The notes under the pieces: model-generated
Database searches by the model: none
What the model was told of the DNA's origin: nothing
What the model saw: only the letters and a program-made list of their open reading frames with translations
From: Lycorma delicatula
Lineage: Eukaryota; Arthropoda; Insecta; Hemiptera; Fulgoridae
Direction of reading: 5' to 3'
Length of the DNA stretch: 64,000 nt
Assembly: GCF_047948215.1 (NCBI RefSeq)
Contig: NC_134460.1
Coordinates: 125,563,324-125,627,323 of the forward strand
Position numbers and translations under genes: made by a program
In this document: positions 37,625 through 48,850 of the stretch, piece after piece
How the letters are laid out: each line of letters starts with the position of its first letter
Numbering within the stretch: the stretch's first letter is position 1

Positions 37625-38193
37625 CTGAACACGCGATACGCGTAGGAAAGGTTGAGTTTGTGTTTATTGGCTCCGCTATTTGGATATTTATTTGGTGTAA
37701 CGTTATCGTTATATTGTAGTTTGTTAGTTGATTGTGTTCACTATTTTCGGTTTACGGGTTTACGGTTTTGTACTTTTTTAGGGCTTCTGGAGTTTTATAA
37801 GTCTTGTTTGGTATTAATTTGCGTAGGTAACCTGTTAGGCTATCTAGGCTAGTTTGGTGTGAAGTTTAAATTCCCTTTGAACTGCGCAACTGGGGGTCAC
37901 ATTTCTACTGTGTTTTGTTGTATATTTGTTTGTTTTTGTTGTTTAGTGTTGCTTCAGTTTCAGATATTTATTTATTTTTAAGTTAGCTGTTATTTTATAT
38001 TTAACAGCTGTTGTAGATAGCAACCACCTATTTGTACGTAGCCTGCAATTGGTCAATGTCGTAGGTGTATGTGCTTGTTATTGGCCAATTGTTTTTATGT
38101 GTTTATGTTTATAGTTTATAAGAAAACATTGTTTTTGTTTATTTGTGTTTAGGGTTAATTACCACTGTTTAGATTATTATTTTTGTTGTGTTT

Positions 38194-38505
38194 ATGATTT
38201 CGGAAATGTTTGAAACTGAAGTAAAAAAGGGTAAGTCCAAGCGAGCTAAATCTCGTGAAGAGATTACAGAGACGATTGAAGTTAGACTCGATGACTCTTA
38301 TCCGCTTCCGGAGATGAGGGGTCGAGAGCAAGTGCTTCCGGTTCTTCGTGGGCTGGGAAGAGAACTGATCAATTAATGAATTCTGAAGGTAATGGGAGGG
38401 CCGAAGGTTCGGTCCCGTTAGTGCGGGCGTTTGAAGAGAAGTACGATTTCTTGATTCAATGTTTGGATAACCCAAGAGGTGCTAAGGCTAATGTGCTGGG
38501 TAAGA
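38194..38505 (+). pseudogene. R1-like ORF1 (gag) N-terminal remnant
   Basis: The ATG at 38194 opens MISEMFETEVKKGKSKRAK, a charged start as in R1-clade ORF1 proteins. A frameshift near 38330 moves the reading to SGSSWAGKRTDQLMNSEGN, then VRAFEEKYDFLIQCL and KANVLGKI. The middle resembles the gag segment before the zinc knuckles. The CCHC knuckles are missing because the internal deletion begins at about 38505. ORF1 protein binds the element RNA in active relatives. Confidence 0.6.
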
Positions 38506-39557
38506 TCCCATTATTGTGGGTGGTGGAGTTTGATTCCCTCCTGCGACTGAGGTTGCCTAGCGGGTGTTGCATCGTGGCTTGTGCTGACGATGGGCTCCTG
38601 CTGGTCGAAGGAAGCTCGCGGAGAGAGATTGTGCTCCGTGCCACTCGGGCTTGCAGGATGCTTGAGCTGTGGGATCATCAACACAAGATGATTCTTAGCC
38701 CGGGAAAGACCACAATGATGCTCCTCAAAGGCCGTTTGGCAATGAGTCGGCGTGTCCGAGCTTCGATGGCAGGTCAGCGTATAAAGTATGTTCAGTTTCA
38801 AAAGTACCTCGGGGTGTTTCTTGATGAGAAACTGCAATTTAAGAAGCACCTTCAATACATCCCGGAGGGGGCCTGCAATAACTTCTACGGTATTTGACGT
38901 GTGGTCAATCCTGATTGGGGTCTTAACTTTAAGACCATGAGCATCCTATATAAAGGCGTGTGCGATACTATTATGCTATACGCGGCGCCTGTTTGGGCGG
39001 ACAGGTTAAAATATAAAAGTTATCGGGACATATTATTAAGGGCTCCACGCCTACTATTGTTAACAGTAACGTGTGGTTACCGTACTATTTCACGGTAGGC
39101 AGTCTTGGCGATTGCAGGCGTGAAACCGATAGACTTGATTGCGTCTGAGAAGCAGCAGCGGTACGTTGCTGCTTCCGGTGAGTTGACTTTGGATAAAGTT
39201 TGAGAAATTGAACAACATGCCAATGCCTTGTGGCAGGCCAGATGGGATGAGAAAGATGGTGGGCGTTATACACATGATCTCTCTCCAAATGTTGTTGGTT
39301 TGCGGGACGCCTCATGAGTGCACCGTAATAAATATGTGACGCAATTTCTTTCCGGCCATGGTGCTTTTATACTGCAGAAATTCGGCCTGGTAGGTTCTGG
39401 GATGTTTCCTCAGTGTGGAAAATTGGACGACACCTACCATTTTCTTTATGAGTGCTCGAAATACGAGTTAATGAGTACGGAGACCATCCGTCGGCTTGAT
39501 CTTATCGGGTCGGGGTTGGATCTCCATGTAAACTGGAGGAGCCAGAATGGACAATAG
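38506..39557 (+). pseudogene. R1-like ORF2 C-terminal half (RT palm to Cys motif)
   Basis: One uninterrupted frame runs from the junction to the TAG after ...RSQNGQ, broken only by stops at 38895 (TGA), 39096 (TAG), 39201 (TGA) and 39315 (TGA), with no frameshift. PLLWVVEFDSLLRLRLPSG leads into CIVACADDGLLLVEG. The ADDG catalytic box (38583-38594) retains both Asp, with Ala-Asp-Asp-Gly rather than YADD. QKYLGVFLDEKLQF (the YLG box) and RVVNPDWGLNF follow, then YAAPVWADR (thumb). The C-terminal motif reads FPQCGKLDDTYHFLYECSKY; its first Cys has become Phe. The endonuclease and RT fingers are deleted. The protein would carry out target-primed reverse transcription in intact relatives. Confidence 0.85.
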
Positions 39558-40080
39558 TGGAGAGTTTTATAGTGTACTTAGCAAAGGTAAGGAACATTGA
39601 GGGGATCTAGAACTCTGCTTAGATTTCCCTTTTATTCTATTTTTGTTGATGTTTTGTTTTATAAATTATGTTTTTGTTGTTCTTGACCTTGTTTTGTTTC
39701 AATATTATTGTGTTGTTATTGTACCATGTAATATTTTTATGTTTCGTGTTGTATGTTGAACTAACCTTTTCCTTCTACGGGTAGGTGGTTCAATTCCTTT
39801 GTTAGGTATTTTCAGTCTTGCTTAAGACTTGGTGAGCTGTGCGAGATTGTTTTGAGTTCATTAATTAGTAGGACACCGATGCGAATGCCACGAGGGACAT
39901 AGGGACATTCGCTTTTGACATATCCCAGTCCGCCACCGAGGCGGACTGGAAAAATATGTCAATAGCCGAATATGTCAGAATATATCTTAAAGCCGAGATT
40001 TCGAAGATGACCTCCGGTAAAGCCCATAAGGGCTCGAAACGGAGGGGATGGCGGAGGGTGTCTTTCCTACGGGATCAGGA
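39558..40080 (+). other. 3' UTR of the R1-like LINE
   Basis: The first part is T-rich. It ends in a GC-rich block with GTCCGCCACCGAGGCGGACT (a perfect GTCCGCC/GGCGGAC hairpin, 39929-39948) and CTCGAAACGGAGGGG before the target duplication. The hairpin could be part of the RNA signal recognised by the element's own RT (inference). Confidence 0.6.
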
Positions 40081-40097
40081 TGTCAGAAGATGCAAAG
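40081..40097. repeat. Right target-site duplication of the R1-like LINE
   Basis: One-base variant of 37608-37624 immediately after the element's 3' end. Confidence 0.85.
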
Positions 40098-40869
40098 ATT
40101 TTCGGTAAAAACTTATTAATCTAACAGTCAGTCGCCAGCCTGATAATAATAACTTCTAACAATCTACATTTCACTGAGGATATTGGAGTAGTTGTGGATT
40201 GCAACAATCCAGATTAAATATGCAATAAGCATACTATTTTTAATTAAACAATCGATTACCACCTCCACTAAGCTGAAAATAACTGTCATCAGGGTCGAAC
40301 TGACATGAGTGACTGCAAAAGAGGGACAGATAACCCAACAACAAAATGGATTTTTGAATTATCAGCAACGTATTAAATAAATGAAGTTAATAAACGGTCT
40401 TAGATGAGATGGAAAGCAAGCAGACTAGTTTTCTCTACATCGCTTGAATCAATTTTATGTGATAATTATTAAATCACAATTTATTGCTGAATTCTTTACT
40501 TACAATCAGCTTCTGCAATTAAGCTGTAAGCAAGTCGTATGATGACCATCACGTGAAAGAGGACCACCCAATCAATGATAATCCTCAAGTAATAGAAAAA
40601 CAATAGCATAGCATAACAAATAAACAATGTTAACATAAATAATATAACATTTGATAGTGCCTTTGAATGTCCAGTCAACATTAACATTAAAACAACAAAA
40701 TGAATAACTTTAAATAGAATAGTAAACAAAACAGTAACATTGGAACAGCCAAGAAACAATAATCGTGAGTACCATGTTGCCAAACCGGATCATCATAACG
40801 GGCAATCAACATGATCAAGTACACGGAGCCTTTTTAGTCTCCTAACGTTCACGCTGTTATCTAGCAGAT

Positions 40870-41240
40870 TCTAAGCGAGATAATTAACAAGCTTATCCAA
40901 CCTGGACACATAACTTGAAATTAGACGTCCAACTTCCTCTCAAACGTATGGAATGCCACTTCTTACCATAATCGCAGCAACCCCGTGGTCCCTTTCATCA
41001 GTAAAATGAGTTTGCGAAATAAGAACAACATCTAGCAGCTCACAGAAGATCAGAGTCTCCAGTTCCTACCTGCGATGTTCCACATAGTGACTTTCAGGTA
41101 ATTCCTCATCAACAGAGTTTAAAAATGCCTTCGTCAGTGGACCCAGGAGGTTCCTGATCTGTTGTACCAAGAACTCAACGTTACTCGCTAGCTTCTCAAA
41201 TCTATCCACTTTTTCTTTAAGTTTTAATTGGCGTAAATGT
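40870..41240 (-). pseudogene. Jockey-like LINE relic: end of ORF1 and start of ORF2 endonuclease
   Basis: On the minus strand, 41235-41095 reads LKEKVDRFEKLASNVEFLVQ, then IRNLLGPLTKAF, like the C-terminal end of a Jockey-type ORF1. It overlaps LKVTMWNIAGRNWRL (~41095-41050), the characteristic start of an ORF2 endonuclease. After one frame change it continues LIFCELLDVVLISQTHFTDE, the conserved LISETHFT block holding a metal-binding Glu, here Gln. The rest of ORF2 is absent or unrecognisable; the minus-strand ORF at 40496-40783 shows no RT motif. The element is dead. Confidence 0.65.
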
Positions 41241-43628
41241 GAATCTCCTGATTCGGTAGTCTTGTTTATAGTAGTAATAAGTTTTTAATAGTTACCTTTA
41301 AAGACGCTCGAAATAAAAGCGTGAGAAAAGTTTTATTTTTAGTTACGTGTTGATGTAATAAAGATAAATATATGACATTCACTATAAAACACTCAAGATT
41401 GTTAAACATTTATGCAGGATTATGTTGAACATTTCCTATTTCATTATATTTCCTTCTTGCCTTTCTGTGGCTAATTTTCATCACAATATAGAGATACCGG
41501 ATTATCAAATAAATGTAATATTCATATAATTAGTTAAACGATTTATTTTGCTATAGAAATTACTTATTTTTAGTATCTAATTTTAAACATATTACAGACA
41601 TAATTTAGCTTAAGGTCATGAAGTTTTAAGTTCTTAATTTAAAAAATAAGAAGAAACATTTTATAACAAACAAATTAAATAAAAAGAAATAATATATGTT
41701 TCCACGATTGAAAAATTACATTAGTTTTGAAAAAATTTATGTTTTAAAAAAACACTGACAGTTTTTAACATTATTGGAAGAAGTGATTTTAATCAATGTT
41801 TAAGTCGCTACTGGGTATTAAAAAAAAAATATCCGCGGTATTAAATTAAATTTACTTTACTGCATTTAGAATTACAAATGTATATGCTTTTTTTCCATGA
41901 AAGCACAAAGTCTAAAGATTTTCTTACTTCTTAACCGTAGTATCACAACGCTATAAAAACTTAAATAATCACAACGCGTAGTCTCTGAGACTTCTGTGTG
42001 GGTAACAGTACATTCATCATGCAAAAGAAAAAATTGACATAAACGTCAAATTTTTAATTTGAATCTATGACTTTCACATAATCTTATATATCACCATCAA
42101 AGCTTGTTGTCATATTTATTCTGAGATACCGTCCTAAATTTTTTTTACCTTTTAGTGCAATTAATTTGAGAGTAGTGTTTACAAAATGTTTTTACATATT
42201 TTTTATTTACTGTATAGTCGCGTTTTAAGTAACCATTTTATCCGTTGAGTAACAGCACTAGAGATCTGGAGAATATATTCCAATAGTATTAGATTTATTC
42301 ACGTCAAGATTATAATTGAAATAAAAATTCGTATTTATCTTTATCCGTAAATTTAGCTTTATAACTTTTCAAATCATAGTAAAATTAATAAATTTTTTTT
42401 ATTTTAGAAAGGGTCACGATATTTTTTTTTTTAATGTTTAGCAAATCGTGATCTATTAACAGTAATAATATTTCCCAATCTCTACATTGAAAATTAAGTT
42501 AATAATTTACTATCAGACGTAATCTTCTGTATTAGATGAAAGTATATTAAGTACAATATAATGATTGATGTACATTTTCAATGAATGCCTAAAAGGTAGT
42601 TTAAGCTGCAAGTATATTGTTTAAGATTTTATTGGAAGCAAAGATGTAATCAAATTTAATATAAATATTTATTTTATTCTCTCTTGTTACATTTAGTTAC
42701 TGAACTTTGTTTTCGACTTAATTACTTTAAACTGTACGTTTTTTTAATGAAATCAATTTTCTTAGGTTGATGAATGTCTAGCACCTTTAATGTTTTATTA
42801 GGGTAAACTTTGGCGTTAGTTCATTCCAAGTAAATTCAGCTTCAGGCGATTCTGTGTAATATTATATATATATATACACAACAGTCTATCCATACTCGTG
42901 CTTGTTATTCTATCTCGTTTCGTACTGTTTCTGTTCTCTCCGCACCTCGTTTGTGATGTGGACGATAAACTAATCTAATTTTGTTATGACCTTCCTTTAG
43001 TATTCTCAGTAAGTACAGGATTTGTACGTACCACCTAAGGCATATACAATCCTCATCTGAGAAATGATAAATTGTGTTCTAATAATAACTATACCTTTGT
43101 AGCATTTTTATGAATATTATTAAATCTAAAATTTAATAAAATAATTAGATAAGCTTTCTTTTTATTCTTTAAACCAGTTCTTTTTCTTTATATAAATTAT
43201 GTACTAAAATTAATTTTCCCTGTTTTGAAATACTCCAGGCTATAATCTAACAGTTATTGTTTACTCTGTATTTCAATATTTTATAGTTTTATTTTTATCT
43301 ATTTATGTAAATTTTTTTTTTAAATTACTCCAACCCTGTTTCAGTAAAACTTTTTTCAGATCTCTCGCTGAGGAAGATTTGAAAGGAAATTCAATAAAAA
43401 GGTTAAAATAAATATAATTACTTCCTGTAATAAATTTCTACCGACTTTTACAGTATTTTTATAACTATTTTGAAACAGGATCTGTCCACATTCTAGGTTG
43501 TCTTTTTGCGGTAGGTAACTGATTAACTAGGAAAACATTTTAGTTAAATAAAATTAAGGGAACAAAACACTAAGGAAAACAATAAATAATAATCTAAATA
43601 TTTATCAGACTGTGATAAATATGAAACG
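41241..43628. other. No gene seen
   Basis: AT-rich DNA without recognisable coding or repeat signature. A slightly higher-GC patch at 42880-43000 contains a GTAAGTAC donor-like string near 43008, but no supporting ORF. Confidence 0.55.
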
Positions 43629-43630
43629 AC

Positions 43631-43990
43631 CAATTAAAAATTATCATTACGATACGTAAAAATCAGTAAGATACCAGTAAATAGCCAATAGGAGTTCGAA
43701 TTACGTAGATAAATAACGTAATTTGCGGTACTAGTTTTATTTCAAGAAATCTTCTAACTGGAAAAATTAGTTCGACACAGAAAGTGTTAGAACGTCTATA
43801 TTTAAATTACCAATTAAAAATTATCATTACGATACGTAAAAATCAGTAAGATACCAGTAAATAGCCAATAGGAGTTCGAATTACGTAGATAAATAACGTA
43901 ATTTGCGGTACTAGTTTTATTTCAAGAAATCTTCTAACTGGAAAAATTAGTTCGACACAGAAAGTGTTAGAACGTCTATATTTAAATTAC
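43631..43990. repeat. Perfect 180-bp tandem duplication
   Basis: Units 43631-43810 and 43811-43990 are identical base for base by line comparison. The bases AC precede the first unit as they do the second. No coding content. Confidence 0.97.
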
Positions 43991-44455
43991 GTTTTATAAG
44001 TGAATAATGTGTAAAAGATTATTTTATTATATGTTGTATAAGACTAAACAGATAAGGGATTACGATTCGAGTGAACTGACAGCTGGTTGTGAAATTTCAA
44101 TCATTATAATGTTAAATCTGCCTCAACCCATTTATTTGTGACCAAAGAAATTGAATGTAAAAATCTAATAAATGATTTAGATTATTTCAGATTATAATTT
44201 GCCAGGAATTAACAATAAAATTTGATATCAATTTTTTTTTTTAATTTTAAAATTTAATTTTTTAAAAATAAAATCTGATATCAAATTAATTTTAATTAAA
44301 TAAAATTTATAAAATCGTTAGACTATGATAGAAATCAAAAGAACAGTAAGTATTAAGACACTATTCTTTGTAATTCAGTGGAAGTCTGGAATATTCTTTC
44401 CAACGTTGGTTTCCTAGGAGAAAGCGACCTTAGGGAAAAGTGAAATTAGATACCT

Positions 44456-44716
44456 TTTTTTTCCTGTTTAGCCTGCGGGAATTACCGTTCAGATAATACT
44501 TCAGAGGATGAATGTGGATTATATGTATGAGTATAATAGAAGGGCAGTCTTGTACAGTTTCAGTTCGACCATTCCTGAGATGTGTGGTTAATTGAAACCC
44601 AACCACCAAACAACACTTTTACACTGCCTTTACTGGGACCTGAACGCTGGAACTTTCGACTTCCAAATCAGCTGATTTGGAAAGACACGTTGACCACTAG
44701 ACCCACCCGGTGGGTT
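44456..44716 (-). mobile_element. SINE, family A, with target-site duplication
   Basis: The reverse complement has a tRNA-like head GGTGGGTCTAGTGGTCAACG (A-box region), AAATCAGCTGATTTGG, a TTCAGGTCC B-box-like segment, a body with TGGTTGGGTTTCAATTAACC, and a tail CCTCTGAAGTATTATCTGAA then an A-rich end. Fourteen-base direct repeats flank it (44442-44455 and 44717-44730, two differences), as expected for LINE-mediated retroposition. Confidence 0.85.
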
Positions 44717-44730
44717 GAGATTAGGTACCT

Positions 44731-45800
44731 AGATTTGAATTTCCTCACATAATTTTAATTGTAATTTCAAACCTACATGAAAACATTATTTTCTTTCTAA
44801 AAATGAAGAATGCGTTGAACAAGAAACGTAACTTATTTTTATAATTCAGTTTAAAATTTGAAAATTATGGCCTTTGCAAAACTGCAACTCTCAGAGAATG
44901 TGTGACTAATTATATGCAAAAACGAAATATTCATTACAAAATAGTATTCACGATAATTTTCAATCAACAAACTTAATTGAACAATTTACATTCATTCAGA
45001 AATGTGATTTGAGTCAGATAATAGTAACTAGCCGATATTTTGAGCTGTACAACAAAGTATATTGCCAATACTGACTGAAAATTAATTGAAATTGCACAAA
45101 ATATAATAGTTAACAGTTAAATTAAGTGCAACATAAAAAGTAACAGTTAACTGTTTGTTAATATCAAACAGTTTAACGCACTGCAACCGCCACAGTAACA
45201 CCATAAACTCTCTTTGTTAAGCGGTGAATTTTCTCAATCCATCTAACTAGGGCCTCATCAGGCACATTTTTGCTAGACTGAAAATTGTAGCACCGAAAGA
45301 TCTCCAGAGGGTGGATTGAAGAGAAATTATGCAGGGAGAAAGAGTAATATTTTTATAGCTTTCCAGGATAATCCCAGTATAATATTAATGATCTAGGATC
45401 TAAAAGAATTGGAACGTAAATAAAAATCCGTTCGTACTAAAACAAAATAAATCTTGTTCTGGTTCGTACTAAATCTTTTATACCCTCAATAAAAATAAAC
45501 TATCCGCTAAATTATAGGAAAGATTCAACAGTAAGGGACTGAAGTCCAGGCTTTGCAAAAATGTAGGAGATAAATATTCCCGATATACTGTGTTGCGTTC
45601 CGTTCATAAGTAGTCAACATCGTATAGAGTTTGGCTCTCATGAATTTTGCTCGTTTGTACAAAATTTAGCTCAGTCGATGATAGAACCAAAACTCTATAA
45701 CTTGTTACTTGTTAAATCGAAAACTATTTATTATTATTATTATTATTCTTTTTTATTCACTTATATTTCTTAATATTATTTTGACATATATATTGATAAA
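44731..45800. other. No gene; possible small coding relic on the minus strand
   Basis: AT-rich DNA. On the minus strand, 45180-45290 reads SSKNVPDEALVRWIEKIHRL, an open and less AT-rich stretch that could be a transposon relic. I do not recognise its family with confidence. An ATT run lies at 45730-45747. Confidence 0.35.
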
Positions 45801-46940
45801 AGAACATATCCTAGTTGACTGACTGACTGATCCATCAACACCCAGCAAAAACTACTGAAGGTAAATTGATGAAAATTTGTATACATTTTCTTCTTATAGT
45901 GTAAGTGCACATTAAGAAAATTTTTGAAATTCCGAGTTTAAAGGGTTTAAAATGAAGAAACAATGAAATTTCCTTTTTTTGTTTTACTTTTCCAGTTACA
46001 AATGTAGTTATCAACTTGATTTTTTATGTGTGTAATGTGTATGTGAGTATGTTACAAAATTCTAGATTTCTGAAATTCCGAGCTTAAAGGGTTAAAATGG
46101 ATTTTTTTTTTCGAAATCCAGCTTTTTTTTAATTTGTCGGTAAAATATGAAGATATCAACTTGATTTTTGGTTAGTGTAATCTTCATGTAAATATCTAAA
46201 ATCAATTTCTATATTTAATCGAAATTCGACCTTGAAAGGGATGTAGAAAGGTAAACAAATTTTGAACAACGATAGCCCATTTCATACAACAGTACTAAAC
46301 GAGATATTCATTAGATTTGGCCTTGAAATAATCTCCAGATAAATATCTAAAAAACTATTTTCGGTTGTTTTTTTTTTCAATTACGATTTTTTAAAGGATT
46401 TTTAACACCGCGACGATGTTTGGCGCGGTTCAACCAACACAGCCACAGCCACAGTTACTGTATATACGTCGCGACTGGCTGTACCTATCTCCGATTACTT
46501 GACTAAAAAACAAAAACAAATTTAATTATGAAAAAGTGAGAATCGAAGTACGGTTACCTTCTACTGGTGTCTGTTGAGTAATGCTAAGATCCGGGTAAAG
46601 TACATTTTTAACTATAACTAATATTTTTAAGATTGAGGTTCTCAATTCTGAAACGTGCATTCTTCAAATCACTCGGTTTCGGGTCCTGTACTGACCAAAT
46701 TGTTGCTCTGAAGAAACTGCAATACACTGATTTCTTTTTATACATTAAACAGGCTTTAATTTTTATTTATAATTATTATTATCACAAGGAAGAGTTTAAT
46801 GAGAACAAGGTAGTTCTGAGGTCAGAACTCCATGACTAGACGGGTAGGACAAGCGAAGCCAAACCTGACCTGCTAAATATCACCTGACCGTGACTAGAAA
46901 TGCAAGTAACCATATGGTGCTTGCGAAGCCGCAACGGGGA
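45801..46940. repeat. Dispersed non-coding repeat between microsatellites
   Basis: The stretch starts at TTGACTGACTGACTGATCCA and contains duplicated phrases: GAAATTCCGAG(T/C)TTAAAGGG at ~45929 and ~46073, and TATCAACTTGATTTTT at ~46008 and ~46152. It ends at GCGAAGCCGCAACGGGGATG before a (TA)n run. The layout is typical of a non-autonomous insect repeat; class unknown. Confidence 0.5.
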
Positions 46941-46949
46941 TGTTAGTGC

Positions 46950-46956
<7 letters not shown>

Positions 46957-47001
<45 letters not shown>
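46957..47001. repeat. (TA)n microsatellite
   Basis: About 22 TA units. Confidence 0.97.
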
Positions 47002-47005
<4 letters not shown>

Positions 47006-47144
47006 AAATCAATCAAATGTTTTCAGATTGATTTCATTATTGCAGGTTATTTTTTATTTCTGTTTATTTTTAATAAACGATGGGTCTTCAGGAGAAATTA
47101 CGATATTATTCCGATACGTGTATATATATATATATATATATATA

Positions 47145-48410
47145 CACAGTGCCCCATATAAAACGCAATCCATCAATCACTCTTCCATGAAATTTCAAAA
47201 GTCAAGCCCACTCCCCTACTCGTTACTGAAATGGACTCGTCCAACATCTGTAGAACACTACCGATAGCAACAACAATGCAATCATAACGTTCAGTGTATT
47301 GCTAGAAACAAGTTGGTGTTTTCGCTAGAAGAAAGTGTTTTCATTGTTGAGTCGTACTTCAGTACGAAATCAGCGGTTGCAGTGCAAGATTTTTTTCGCC
47401 ATAAATACCTAGATAAACCAGCTCCTAACAAAACATCAGTATTAAGGTTAGTTGCAAAATTTAGAGAGACCGGTTCTGTTAATAGAAAGGAACACAAAAG
47501 ATCTGCGTCAGCGTTGAATACCGATACAGTCACTGAAATCAAAGACGGATTACTCGTCTCGCCAAATAAATCGATCAGACGTTTGTCTGCTGAAATTAAT
47601 TTGTCTAAATCGACAACAATTACAATTACGACTTATCGCATTTAAACGGTTCATCGACTTCTTGAGCCCGACAAAGAAAAACCGCTACAATATTGTCAAC
47701 GGTTCCGTCGATATCTGCGCGAGGGAATTAATGCTATGGATTCGTTATTTTTCACAGATGAAGCACGGTTTCATTTGGATGCCTATGTAAACAACCAAAA
47801 CAGTAGAATTTGGAGTGCTGAAAAGAAGTCGGGCGTGTGGTGCGCGTTATCGCGGAAGAAAATAATCGGTCCTATTTTTTTCGAGTACACCATTAATGCA
47901 GAACGATATCAGGATATTTTATTTCAGTTCATCGCACTCTTTGAAGAGGAAGACAGACACTGCTGGCTACAACATGACGGTGCGACATCACACTACGCAG
48001 GTTCAACTTCTGATTTCGTCTAGGAATTCTTTGTAATCGTGTTATCGGTCGAGGCTTGTGGCCACCAAGATTTCCAGATTTGACTGCTGGAGATTTTTTT
48101 CTATGGGGTTACCTCAAAGAAAAAGCCTACAGCAACAAACCACAAACACTTGAACAATTGAGAGTCAATATTGAACAAGCTGTATTAAATATCCAGCCAC
48201 AAACTTTGAAAAAAGTTGCAAGAAACGCTATAAAAAGAATTGAAGCTTGTATTCAAGAAGATTGCGGCCACTTACTCTAAAGAAGATTTACTCTAAATGT
48301 AAAGGAATGGATGGTAATAATAAAAATTACATTTACATTTACACATGCCTTTTTATTATTTCAATACCTACCAATATAAGTTTGGGTTGGGTTTTATATG
48401 GAACACCCTG
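47145..48410 (+). mobile_element. Mariner-like (Tc1/mariner superfamily) element in a (TA)n tract
   Basis: The terminal inverted repeats are CACAGTGCCCCATATAAAAC (left) and, in reverse complement, CAGGGTGTTCCATATAAAAC (right, ending 48410). They match at 16 of 20 positions, followed by further CAA/CC similarity. Both flanks are (TA)n, giving a TA target duplication. The 1266-bp length suits the group. The transposase inside has two in-frame stops and one frameshift. Confidence 0.9.
47313..48280 (+). pseudogene. Mariner-like transposase, lightly broken
   Basis: The frame opens at 47313 with TTG where the ATG is expected, followed by VFSLEESVFIVESYF, an N-terminal helix-turn-helix (DUF4817-like), and KFRETGSVNRK. 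A TAA at 47643-47645 interrupts it, but the same frame continues to FFTDEARFHL (first catalytic Asp), GVWCALSRKKIIGPIFF and LQHDGATSHY (second Asp, ~47976). A TAG follows at 48021-48023. One missing base near 48034 shifts the reading to GLWPPRFPDLTAGDFFLWGY (third acidic site, ~48054-48110) and a C-terminus ending EDCGHLL with TAA at 48278. Relative to family members there also seem to be short in-frame losses before SGVWCA and before the HRLLEPDK segment. Cut-and-paste enzyme in intact relatives. Confidence 0.85.
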
Positions 48411-48850
48411 TATATATATATATATATATATATATACTTCTTGTTTTTTACATATTTCATATTATTTTATTAGTGTTATTTGTGAAATATCGATTCCATA
48501 TAAAAGAAAGCTTATTTATTGAATCGTTTGTAATAAAAATTAAACTACCCCGCTTTAAACAATGAATAATGTTCTCTATTGCGTTTCATGCTTATCGGCG
48601 TACCTTTCGGTCTAAGCCTATATATTATTGGCCCATATGATACATACCGCGGTATCTAAGAATGAATTATTGTTGTTTGATCCTAATAATTTTACTTGAA
48701 TCAGCTGTATGCACGGATAAACGTAGGTAAAATCTAGAAAACAATTCATGATCAGAATAATGTTTCTTCATAATAAATTAATTTCGTGAAATAATTTCCA
48801 TTTATTTTTTGGAAAATAAAAAATAAATTGCTTGTTATTATTATAATTTG
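48411..48850. other. (TA)n then AT-rich DNA, no gene
   Basis: A TA run at 48411-48435 forms the right half of the tract split by the transposon. The rest shows nothing coding. Confidence 0.6.

Larger units (their letters stand above)
37625..40080 (+). mobile_element. R1-like non-LTR retrotransposon, internally deleted copy with intact ends
   Basis: The element runs from CTGAACACGCGATACGCG to GGGATCAGGA between 17-bp near-identical direct repeats. It has a ~570-bp GT-rich 5' UTR, the start of ORF1, a junction joining ORF1 directly to the RT palm of ORF2, the rest of ORF2, and a ~520-bp GC-richer 3' UTR. The 2456-bp length is less than half of what I recall for complete R1-clade elements. The 3' end lacks a long poly(A). 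Family members often target 28S rDNA, but this copy is in ordinary AT-rich DNA. Confidence 0.85.

Noticed and set aside
40496..40783. 95-codon hydrophobic minus-strand ORF next to the Jockey-like relic
   Set aside because: No RT or endonuclease motif; reads as composition-driven hydrophobic sequence.
42880..43020. GTAAGTAC donor-like string after a less AT-rich patch
   Set aside because: No open reading frame ends in a suitable phase, and the preceding base context is weak.
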